Source: SOKG01 sp964502665
Lineage (GTDB): Bacteria > Chloroflexota > Dehalococcoidia > SZUA-161
NCBI GenBank assembly: GCA_964502665.1
Contig: CAZCXP010000149.1
Span: forward strand, 1 to 5,850
Direction: 5' to 3'
Length of the DNA: 5,850 bases
Position 1 is the stretch's first letter, and the number at the start of each line of letters is the position of its first letter. The notes below the pieces were generated by a model. The model was not told where the DNA came from. It worked only from the letters and a program-made list of their open reading frames with translations, and did not search any database. Of the stretch, positions 1 through 4,430 are shown piece after piece. The translations under genes and the position numbers were made by a program.

Positions 1-1
1 T

Positions 2-181
2 CCCTTTTATCCCTTTGGCAACATGCTTGACTTTCCCGTCAAAGAGGCAATTGAACCCAAAAACAGCGATTACCTTCAAAAACTGGGATTTGGGGTGTCA
101 TTGCGAGCGAAGCGAAGCAATCTCAACAGAAATGTATTCAAGATTGCTTCGTCCCCCGATGAATCGGGGTCCTCGCAATGA
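2..181 (+). CDS. Possible 3' end of an unidentified gene, stop codon inside a palindromic repeat
   Basis: Frame 2 is open from the window edge to a TGA at 179-181, 59 codons with no start in the window. The first ~31 residues (from PFYPFGNMLDFPVKEAIEP to LQKLGFG) have a plausible globular composition, mixing hydrophobic, acidic and lysine residues. The last ~28 residues are encoded by the palindromic repeat at 96-183 and are rich in Arg, Ser and Asn, as read-through of such repeats usually is. If the gene is real, the repeat has replaced or extended its natural C-terminus. I recognise no family. Frame 3 is also open here, so the reading frame is not certain. The alternative is that the whole stretch is non-coding. 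Confidence 0.3.
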   Translation, partial: PFYPFGNMLDFPVKEAIEPKNSDYLQKLGFGVSLRAKRSNLNRNVFKIASSPDESGSSQ

Positions 182-234
182 CATGTGAATGTGGCAAAAC
201 CACCTTGCTCCCGAATCGCTGTTCTTGGATTGAA
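51..234. repeat. Imperfect inverted repeat (51-71 / 214-234) enclosing a palindromic element
   Basis: Positions 51-71 and the reverse complement of 214-234 agree at 18 of 21 bases. The core AACAGCGATT (62-71) is matched exactly by AATCGCTGTT (214-223). The arms enclose the 88-bp palindrome at 96-183 with about 25-30 bp of spacer on each side. This nested arrangement resembles a small fold-back or MITE-like element. It could equally be an inverted duplication of a short piece of the gene end on the left. No transposase is present. Confidence 0.5.
96..183. repeat. 88-bp REP/MITE-like palindromic repeat
   Basis: The outer arms TGTCATTGCGAG (96-107) and CTCGCAATGACA (172-183) are exact reverse complements. 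The inner arms GAAGCAATCT (114-123) and AGATTGCTTC (141-150) are too. The right half contains its own small hairpin, CCCCGAT-GA-ATCGGGG (about 154-168). Intergenic palindromes carrying this TGTCATTGCGAG...GAAGCAATCT wording are a recurrent repeat type in many bacterial genomes (from memory, not searched). It is non-coding: the reading frames crossing it on both strands give low-complexity peptide. Confidence 0.8.
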
Positions 235-345
235 AAGAGATATTGCCAGATCGCGTTTGCTGATGTGCAAAGCTGACAGAAACGACTTGAGCAAGACATT
301 CCTTAATCCGTGGATTTTGTAGGTTATAGATTCTCGCATAGAATA

Positions 346-366
346 CCTCTCCCTCGAAGGGAGAGG
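346..366. repeat. Perfect hairpin, CCTCTCCCT / AGGGAGAGG
   Basis: A nine-base stem (346-354 with 358-366) encloses the three-base loop CGA. The flanking GTAGGTGAGGGTGA continues the purine-rich wording. This matches a common class of dispersed intergenic repeat (from memory). There is no T-run after the stem on the + strand, so it does not look like a classic intrinsic terminator. Confidence 0.6.
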
Positions 367-398
367 GTAGGTGAGGGTGACTTCCCCCTCCCCTTTGA

Positions 399-421
399 TC
401 CCCTCCCTCCAGGGGAGGGGA
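399..421. repeat. GC-rich hairpin, TCCCCTCCC(T) / (G)GGGAGGGGA
   Basis: The arms 399-408 and 412-421 pair over ten positions, including one G-T wobble at 408/412, around the loop CCA. An alternative 5' arm lies just upstream at about 384-395 (CCCCCTCCCCT), so two mutually exclusive foldings with 412-421 are possible. With the neighbouring hairpin at 346-366 it makes a strongly strand-asymmetric C/T-rich then G/A-rich block. Confidence 0.55.
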
Positions 422-511
422 ACTGCAACAGATTCTGCGGCTAGCCAATAAGCTACCCGCCAGGTTTGCTTTTTGAATCTATACTCACGGATTAGGGACA
501 TCGGGGTCGCC

Positions 512-540
512 TTGAATGACTCACGACTGTGGTCTATGAT
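512..540 (+). promoter_or_regulatory. Predicted sigma70-like promoter for the winged-helix gene
   Basis: TTGAAT (512-517) and TATGAT (535-540) are separated by 17 bp. They match the -35 consensus at four of six positions and the -10 consensus at five of six. Transcription would begin near 547, downstream of possible starts at and after 473. This supports translation of the downstream gene from the ATG at 590. Confidence 0.45.
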
Positions 541-589
541 ATACCTTAGATATAGTTCCACCTTGCCCAAGGAGTGTTGTCGCGAGAAT

Positions 590-907
590 ATGGGAGCGTA
601 CGAAGAGCTCATCGAGAGGTTGAGGCAGACGGACGTGATGAGTGAGGTTCTGGCCGAGCTCGAGAAGGAGCCGGTCAGGCTGCTCTATGCCATTTGTAAG
701 GAACACGAAGCAAGCAATGCACCCGTGCCTGATCATCGTCTTACCATCTCAGGGTACTTGAAGGAGGTCGCATTGCGGACTCTGCTATCGGGGGGGTTGC
801 TGGAGCGACAGCCAGGTGGCAGGCTATCTGTTTACTCCTACACACCGACATCGGATGGCATAGAATGCTACCGAAGGCTGGTGAACGAGGGATGGCGCGG
901 CAAATAA
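590..907 (+). CDS. Small winged-helix-like protein, putative transcriptional regulator
   Basis: The predicted protein has 105 residues and is unrecognised at family level. It has a helical N-terminus (about 4-40, AYEELIERLRQ then EVLAELEKEPVRLLYAICKE). A segment at about 50-83 reads like a recognition helix followed by a wing (LTISGYLKEVALRTLLSGG, then LLERQPGGRLSVYSYTPTS), and a final helix is IECYRRLVNEG. This order of secondary structure is typical of winged-helix DNA-binding proteins. The fold call is my reading of pattern, not a match to a known family. The frame is open further upstream (to 473), but that part spans the predicted promoter and has poor composition, so I prefer the ATG at 590. 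AAGGAG at 569-574 is a possible ribosome site, though 15 bases away is long. It lies upstream of the methyltransferase operon on the same strand but is separated by ~640 bp and a promoter, so a regulatory link is only a possibility. Confidence 0.6.
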   Translation: MGAYEELIERLRQTDVMSEVLAELEKEPVRLLYAICKEHEASNAPVPDHRLTISGYLKEVALRTLLSGGLLERQPGGRLSVYSYTPTSDGIECYRRLVNEGWRGK

Positions 908-1131
908 AGACCATACCGCAAGTGGGGGGCAGCCCTTGACCTGGTACTGAGGCATGATGCTGCCACTCATGTAGGTTCTTGTCCAGCAATTGCCACAATC
1001 TGTCCAGACAGTGCAGACGCCGCCAGATTGTGCAACTGTGCTGCTCCAGCGTCCATTGGCCTCACATAATCTGAAGCTGCTCGGAAAAGGGGGATCATGG
1101 GCATGTATCTACGTACGCCAGGTGGCTGGTC
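908..1131. other. Gene-free stretch between the winged-helix gene and the operon promoter
   Basis: No coding region is supported on either strand. Minus-strand frames here are short, lack ribosome sites, and overlap each other and the predicted promoter. Apart from the hairpin at 990-1035, the stretch holds a six-base GGCAGC/GCTGCC pairing (928-933 with 959-964) across a 25-nt loop without a T-run. A clear intrinsic terminator for the upstream gene is therefore not visible. Confidence 0.55.
990..1035. repeat. Inverted repeat CACAATCTG / CAGATTGTG
   Basis: The arms 994-1002 and 1024-1032 are exact nine-base reverse complements. With one bulged C (993) the pairing extends through TTG (990-992) and CAA (1033-1035), giving about 12 pairs around a 21-nt loop. 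It could form a hairpin at the end of the transcript from 590-907 or be a protein-binding site. There is no U-tract, so termination by the intrinsic route is not supported. Confidence 0.45.
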
Positions 1132-1160
1132 TGGACAAAAGATAGCCCGTGTGCTAGAAT
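1132..1160 (+). promoter_or_regulatory. Predicted sigma70-like promoter of the methyltransferase operon
   Basis: TGGACA (1132-1137) and TAGAAT (1155-1160) are each one base off consensus and are spaced by 17 bp. A TG dinucleotide (1152-1153) lies just upstream of the -10 hexamer, close to the extended -10 position. Transcription would start near 1167, giving a leader of nearly 400 nt before the MttB-like gene. A short inverted repeat CCAG-GTGG-CTGG (1118-1129) abuts the -35 and could be an operator half, but is too short to press. Confidence 0.55.
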
Positions 1161-1242
1161 ACTTTTCGTCCAAGACAGCATGTCTGGAGAGGAGCGAGAA
1201 ACCTGGCGTGGAGGGGACGAAGTGACGTGACGGAAGAAGGAT

Positions 1243-1420
1243 CGTATACAGGCAGGGGGCCCTCTATCTTCACCCATATCTGCGGGTAGATAGCATCCTG
1301 GTTTTCCCCCTTAAGTCCCCGTAACAACCTCTTTTAGCCTCTAGCTCCGCGTAAGAGTCTTTGCTTGGCGAAGAACCGGTCGAATTAGCCCTCCCTATTG
1401 ACAATATATGCCTGTATACG
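1243..1420. repeat. Exact 12-bp inverted repeat enclosing 154 bp
   Basis: CGTATACAGGCA (1243-1254) and TGCCTGTATACG (1409-1420) are perfect reverse complements. The match stops on the inner side, and the next outer base is a mismatch. The pair could be the closing helix of a structured leader RNA, the ends of a small non-autonomous element, or a pair of sites for a DNA-binding protein. The sequence GTATAC inside each arm is itself a palindrome, which a dimeric binder could use. Confidence 0.5.
1264..1293 (+). promoter_or_regulatory. Stem-loop in the operon leader
   Basis: CTATCT (1264-1269) pairs with AGATAG (1288-1293) and ACCC (1272-1275) with GGGT (1284-1287). The TC at 1270-1271 bulges and the loop is eight bases. 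It sits inside the domain that would be closed by the 12-base inverted repeat at 1243-1254 / 1409-1420. A run of four T followed by five C lies downstream (about 1302-1310), which is not a proper terminator tract. Confidence 0.4.
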
Positions 1421-1485
1421 GTGGCTTGGGAGGTAATAGGTCCTTAACCTAGTTGCTATACGTTGTATGAAGGGAGTGTGAGTAC

Positions 1486-1545
1486 ATGGTGGTGGTCGGT
1501 GGGCAGGTCGATACTGAGGTCGACACGAAGAATGGGTCACGCTAA
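1486..1545 (+). CDS. Possible 19-residue upstream ORF (leader peptide)
   Basis: An ATG at 1486 lies nine bases after AGGGAG (1471-1476), a better ribosome site than either candidate start of the following gene. It reads MVVVGGQVDTEVDTKNGSR and stops at TAA 1543-1545. It is in the same frame as the MttB-like gene, whose earliest start (TTG 1552) comes two codons after the stop. It may be a leader peptide that couples or modulates translation, or the remnant of a longer N-terminus. The peptide has no obvious run of one amino acid that would suggest classical attenuation. Chance occurrence cannot be excluded. Confidence 0.25.
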   Translation: MVVVGGQVDTEVDTKNGSR

Positions 1546-1581
1546 AGACGATTGTCAGGGAAGAAGGTAGAATCTGGGAAT

Positions 1582-3021
1582 ATGGTTCGAAGAGGATTAG
1601 CCGGCGGTAGCTTCAAGCCCCTCACCGAAGAGGCCATACACGAGGTTCACCAGACCGCGATGCGGATAATCGAGGAAGTAGGCTTTCAGGTGAACTCAGA
1701 CACTGCGCTGGGACTCTTCAGGGAAGCGGGGGCCTCGGTAGACCAGGAGAGGCGCTTGGTGCGCCTGCCTCAGAAAAAGGCCATGGAGCTCATAGAGGTG
1801 GCACCGTCGGAGGTCAGACTCTGTGGCCAGGATGAGAAGGACGACATTCTCCTCGGTGGAAACCGCGTCTACACAGGAACTGGGGGAACCGCTCTCTATG
1901 TCTACCACCAAGATACCGGGGAAAAGCAGTTGGCCACCCTGGACGACCTGAAGCGCATTGCCAGACTGGTCGATGGGCTAGATAACATTCATCTTTTCCT
2001 GCTGCCTACCTACCCCAGCGAGTTGCCCATAGAGCAGGTGGATGTAAACCGCTTCTTTGCCGCTCTGGACAATACCACCAAGCATGTTATGGGAGGGGTT
2101 TATACTTTCGATGGAGTTAAACAGGTGACACGGATGGCGGAGATCATCGCTGGCTCTGGCGAGAGGCTTCGCCAGCGTCCCATTATCTCCATGATAGCCT
2201 GCAGCATAAGCCCGCTGAAGATGGATGGGGGATACGGTGACTTCATTGTAGCCATTGCCGAGAGTGGCATACCCGTGGTCTGTCCTGCCGAGCCACTGTG
2301 TGGAGCTACCTCACCGGTGACCCTCGCCGGGAACCTGGTAATCCAGACCGTTGACTCCTTGATGGGAGTAATGCTTACCCAGATTGTCAATCCGGGGACA
2401 CCGGTTATTCTTGGCTCGGTATCTAGCAGCACCGACCTCAGGGACCTCAAGTATCTGGCTGGCTCTGTTGAAATGGGCCTCATCAATGCGGCTGGCGCCC
2501 AGATGGCCCAGTTCTACAAACTCCCCTTCTACGCCACCGGAGGCATGACCGACTCTAAGGTGTTGGACGCGCAGAGCGGCTATGAATCTGCGATCACCAA
2601 CCTGCTCTGCGCTCTGGCCGGGGCAAATTTCATCCACGATGCTGCGGGACTGATGGAATTCGCTCTGACTGTCTGCTACGAGAAGTATGTCATAGACAAC
2701 GAGATACTGGGAATGGTGATGAGGGCAGTCGAGGGCATAAAGGTAAACGACGACACCCTTGCCTTTGATCTCATCAAAGAGGTAGGCCCGGGGGGCAATT
2801 TCGTCACTGCAAAGCATACCAGGCGGTTTATGCGCAGCGAGCACTATGAACCCTCCCTCAGCAACAGGGATAGCAGGGAGGATTGGGAGGCTCAGGGTGG
2901 AAAGACCACCTGGGAGAGGGCGGCGGATGAAGTTAAGGAAATCTTAGCCAGAGATGGCTACGGCTTGCCTGCTGACATAAGGGAACAGGTGCTTTCTGAG
3001 ATACGAGGTATCGTGGACTGA
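1582..3021 (+). CDS. MttB-superfamily corrinoid methyltransferase, non-pyrrolysine
   Basis: The 479-residue product belongs to the trimethylamine/glycine-betaine methyltransferase family. These enzymes move a methyl group from a quaternary amine, or a related methylated substrate, to a Co(I) corrinoid protein in the cytoplasm. Length is near the family norm (~480-495). Numbering from the ATG: an N-terminal family segment (FKPLTEEAIHEVHQTAMRII, 11-30); DVNRFFAALDNTTKH (154-168), which recurs in the second MttB-like gene downstream; and the barrel motif YATGGMTDSK (317-326) followed by DAQSGYESAITNLLCALAGA. From memory, the last motif corresponds to the region of pyrrolysine in archaeal MttB; here position 322 is an ordinary Met codon (2545-2547) and the frame has no internal TAG. 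It is therefore closer in type to MtgB-like non-pyrrolysine enzymes. The frame is also open to a TTG at 1552, adding ten residues without a ribosome site. I prefer the ATG, preceded by GGGAAGAAGG 14 bases away, but the start is uncertain. The substrate is unknown; glycine betaine, proline betaine, carnitine and others are all possible. Confidence 0.93.
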   Translation: MVRRGLAGGSFKPLTEEAIHEVHQTAMRIIEEVGFQVNSDTALGLFREAGASVDQERRLVRLPQKKAMELIEVAPSEVRLCGQDEKDDILLGGNRVYTGTGGTALYVYHQDTGEKQLATLDDLKRIARLVDGLDNIHLFLLPTYPSELPIEQVDVNRFFAALDNTTKHVMGGVYTFDGVKQVTRMAEIIAGSGERLRQRPIISMIACSISPLKMDGGYGDFIVAIAESGIPVVCPAEPLCGATSPVTLAGNLVIQTVDSLMGVMLTQIVNPGTPVILGSVSSSTDLRDLKYLAGSVEMGLINAAGAQMAQFYKLPFYATGGMTDSKVLDAQSGYESAITNLLCALAGANFIHDAAGLMEFALTVCYEKYVIDNEILGMVMRAVEGIKVNDDTLAFDLIKEVGPGGNFVTAKHTRRFMRSEHYEPSLSNRDSREDWEAQGGKTTWERAADEVKEILARDGYGLPADIREQVLSEIRGIVD

Positions 3022-3033
3022 CAGCAGTTCGCG

Positions 3034-3059
3034 GGGATCAGTGGACAGGGATCAGGGAG
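3034..3059 (+). repeat. GGGATCAG tandem repeat, left flank of four-helix-bundle gene
   Basis: GGGATCAG occurs at 3034-3041 and 3048-3055, a period of 14. The second unit continues into GGGAG (3055-3059), which also serves as the ribosome site of the gene starting at 3063. The repeat wording therefore overlaps the translation signal. Confidence 0.55.
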
Positions 3060-3062
3060 CAA

Positions 3063-3407
3063 ATGAGTTTCAAGAGTTATCGAGATCTGGAAGTCTGGCA
3101 GAAGTCGATGAGTCTGGTGGTGAACTGCTATCAGATAACGAAAAGGTTTCCGAAGAGCGAAACCTACGGGCTAGCTAGTCAGATGCAACGTGCATCTGTA
3201 TCGATCCCGGCAAATATTGCTGAAGGACGAGAACGACAATATACCAGGGAGTTTCTTCAACATCTGTCTATAGCCTATGGCTCTCTTGCAGAGTTGGAAA
3301 CGCTTGTCGAGATAGCCGAGCGCCTAGAATATATCGATTCGAATCGGTCGAAGCAAATATTGGACAAGACAGCGGAAGTCGGTAGGATGCTTAACGGTTT
3401 GCCGTAA
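3063..3407 (+). CDS. Four-helix-bundle protein (S23 / 23S rRNA intervening-sequence protein family)
   Basis: The 114-residue product is a typical full-length member of the four-helix-bundle family, first described from proteins encoded in 23S rRNA intervening sequences and distantly related to the Avd accessory proteins of diversity-generating retroelements. Visible hallmarks are SYRDLEVWQKSMSLV (5-19) in helix one; FPKSETYGLASQMQRASVSI (29-48) followed by PANIAEG in helix two; FLQHLSIAYGSLAELETLVE (64-83) with IAERLEY in helix three; and a closing helix with KQILDKTAEVGRMLNGL. It has no enzymatic motifs and no signal peptide; such proteins form small oligomers and are thought to bind nucleic acid. 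GGGAG (3055-3059) precedes the ATG by only three bases. It interrupts the methyltransferase operon, is visibly more AT-rich than both neighbours, and is flanked by direct and inverted repeats, so it is probably an acquired passenger. No reverse transcriptase or variable-repeat template is in the window, so a retroelement role is not supported here. Confidence 0.9.
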   Translation: MSFKSYRDLEVWQKSMSLVVNCYQITKRFPKSETYGLASQMQRASVSIPANIAEGRERQYTREFLQHLSIAYGSLAELETLVEIAERLEYIDSNRSKQILDKTAEVGRMLNGLP

Positions 3408-3438
3408 GTCTTTGGCAAAGAATGCCTGTGAATAGTCT

Positions 3439-3497
3439 ACAGGGAACAGGGATCAGGAGAAAGAATACTGCCTCTGGCAACTGACCCCTGGCAACTG
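3439..3497 (+). repeat. Short repeats on the right flank of the four-helix-bundle gene
   Basis: ACAGGGA (3439-3445) is followed directly by ACAGGGATCAGG (3446-3457), the latter identical to 3045-3056 on the left flank. A second pair, CTGGCAACTG at 3474-3483 and 3488-3497, repeats with a 14-base period, the same period as the left-flank GGGATCAG pair. CTG/CAG-rich wording of this kind is often seen next to stand-alone four-helix-bundle genes (recollection, not searched). These bases lie in the leader of the next gene, just before its ribosome site. Confidence 0.55.
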
Positions 3498-3518
3498 TAA
3501 ACTGTCTGGTGGAGCAGT

Positions 3519-4328
3519 ATGCTGGTAATTGGTGAGAAGATCAATGCATCAAACAGGTCGGTAGGGGAAGCTATCTCTGGCAAAGACCAGGAATTCCTGC
3601 AGAATATTGTCAGGTCGCAGTCTGCTGCTGGGGCCGATTTCATCGATGTGAACGCCGGTGCTGGCCACGGGGCCTGGGAGCATCCGGAAGCCGCTATGGA
3701 GTGGCTGGTGGAGGTAGTCCAGGCGGTCACGGACAAGCCTCTGGCCATTGATAGCGACGTCCCGAGTGTTATAGAGGCTGCCCTGCGCAGATACCATGGT
3801 GATAGGGTGATGATTAACTCGGTCAGCGCTGAGCCCGAGAGGCTGGAATCTGTCGGGCGTTTGGCAGCGGAGCGCCAGGCTATGCTGGTGGCTCTGGCCA
3901 TGGGAGCGGGGGGGATACCTAACAATGTCGAGGAGCGACTGGCTGCCTGTGAGCTGATAATGACGCACTTGACTCGGCTAGGTTTGAAACAGGAGCAGAT
4001 ATTCTTTGACCCCCTGGTGCTCCCCATTGCGGTGGATTCGACCCAGGGCCTGGTTACTCTTAAGACCATCGAGCGGGTCAAATCCCGTTATCCGGATGCC
4101 AACACTGTGATGGGGCTCAGCAACATTTCCTACGGTCTCCCGCAGAGGGGAATGGTTAACCGGTCCTTTCTGCTAATGGCAGCTTATGCGGGCCTCGATG
4201 CCGTTATCCTTAACCCCCTCGATGCTAAGATGATGAGCTTTGTCAGGGTTGCCGACATGCTCACCGGAAAAGACTCCTCATGCAAAGGGTATATCAGGGC
4301 CCACAGGAGGGGCCTTCTGGTAGACTAG
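3519..4328 (+). CDS. Pterin-binding methyltransferase (AcsE/MtgA-like tetrahydrofolate:corrinoid methyltransferase)
   Basis: The 269-residue protein is a single pterin-binding TIM barrel similar in length and motif order to the methyltetrahydrofolate:corrinoid methyltransferase of the Wood-Ljungdahl pathway (~262 residues). It transfers a methyl group between the corrinoid protein and tetrahydrofolate. Visible motifs are IGEKIN (4-9), DVNAG (43-47), AIDS (76-79, Asp78), MINSVS (98-103, Asn100), FDPLVLP (163-169, Asp164) and GLSNIS (199-204, Asn202). By alignment from memory, Asp78, Asn100, Asp164 and Asn202 are the pterin-contacting and transition-state residues of the family, and all are kept, so it should be active. 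The C-terminus follows the family (NRSFLLMAAYAGLDAVILNP at 214-233). GGTGGAG (3508-3514) lies four bases before the ATG. With a corrinoid protein and two MttB-like genes, the role fits MtgA of glycine-betaine demethylation more than acetyl-CoA synthase maturation, since no AcsC/AcsD genes are present. It ends with TAG. Confidence 0.92.
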   Translation: MLVIGEKINASNRSVGEAISGKDQEFLQNIVRSQSAAGADFIDVNAGAGHGAWEHPEAAMEWLVEVVQAVTDKPLAIDSDVPSVIEAALRRYHGDRVMINSVSAEPERLESVGRLAAERQAMLVALAMGAGGIPNNVEERLAACELIMTHLTRLGLKQEQIFFDPLVLPIAVDSTQGLVTLKTIERVKSRYPDANTVMGLSNISYGLPQRGMVNRSFLLMAAYAGLDAVILNPLDAKMMSFVRVADMLTGKDSSCKGYIRAHRRGLLVD

Positions 4329-4430
4329 GAGAGATGCGGGTGTGACGGGAACGATCGGATATGGTTATATTTTCGGGGGTTGCCCGCCCCTTTGGCAGAC
4401 CTAGGACATCACTGAACTCAGAGGGAGAAT

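Larger units (their letters stand above)
182..511. other. Intergenic stretch without a gene, carrying repeats
   Basis: No reading frame here has a believable start, ribosome site and protein-like composition. The stretch holds the right arm of the 51-234 inverted repeat, an AT-balanced segment at about 235-340 in which I see nothing, and two GC-rich hairpins at 346-421. Open frames on the minus strand run through the repeats and are not supported as genes. Confidence 0.6.
1161..1551 (+). promoter_or_regulatory. Long 5' leader of the MttB-like operon with RNA-structure potential
   Basis: If the promoter at 1132-1160 is used, these bases form an untranslated leader. In order it contains: a hairpin at its 5' end (AGACA-GCA-TGTCT, 1173-1185); an inverted-repeat arm CGTATACAGGCA (1243-1254); a stem-loop of ten pairs with a two-base bulge (CTATCT and ACCC at 1264-1275 with GGGT and AGATAG at 1284-1293); the exact partner arm TGCCTGTATACG (1409-1420); and a short upstream ORF (1486-1545). 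The two 12-base arms could close a 178-nt domain. I looked for the usual landmarks of the cobalamin riboswitch, which would make sense for a corrinoid operon, and did not find them. No known riboswitch class is recognised. Confidence 0.4.
3025..3497. mobile_element. Candidate small inserted cassette carrying a four-helix-bundle gene
   Basis: The gene at 3063-3407 is bracketed by repeated wording not seen in the other gaps of this operon. The outer ends, 3025-3041 (CAGTTCGCGGGGATCAG) and the reverse complement of 3481-3497, agree at 13 of 17 bases. The outermost GACAG (3020-3024) pairs with CTGTC (3502-3506). Inside them lies an exact 12-base direct repeat, ACAGGGATCAGG (3045-3056 and 3446-3457). 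The left end falls at the stop codon of the MttB-like gene. There is no transposase and no clean target duplication, so mobility would depend on enzymes encoded elsewhere. The boundaries are provisional. Confidence 0.35.

Noticed and set aside
76..612. Long minus-strand open frame (178 codons) and an overlapping 116-codon one
   Set aside because: Both run through the palindromic repeat and the purine/pyrimidine hairpins, have repeat-derived composition and no ribosome site, and the larger overlaps the predicted promoter at 512-540.
741..1277. Three short overlapping minus-strand open frames in the gap before the operon
   Set aside because: They overlap each other, the winged-helix gene end or the operon promoter. 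They lack ribosome sites and have compositions typical of chance frames.
1398..1420. TTGACA (1398-1403) followed by TATACG as a possible second promoter
   Set aside because: The spacing is 11 bases, far from 16-18, and no other -10 match lies at the right distance.
1161..1551. Cobalamin riboswitch in the leader of a corrinoid operon
   Set aside because: The conserved B12-box wording and the surrounding core were not found on the + strand, although the context made it a natural expectation.
3063..3407. Diversity-generating retroelement (Avd-like protein)
   Set aside because: No reverse transcriptase, template repeat or variable repeat is visible. The sequence fits the stand-alone S23-type bundle family.
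3439..3497. CRISPR-like short repeats
   Set aside because: There are only two copies of each unit, the spacing is 14 bases without spacers of regular length, and no cas genes are present.
4326..4328. TAG at the end of the pterin methyltransferase read as pyrrolysine
   Set aside because: The protein already has full family length at this stop, and read-through would add unrelated residues from the intergenic gap.
4375..4393. GGGG...CCCC pairing followed by TTT in the gap between the pterin enzyme and the corrinoid gene
   Set aside because: The stem is only about four pairs with a seven- or eight-base loop and only three T residues. It is too weak to call a terminator within an operon.
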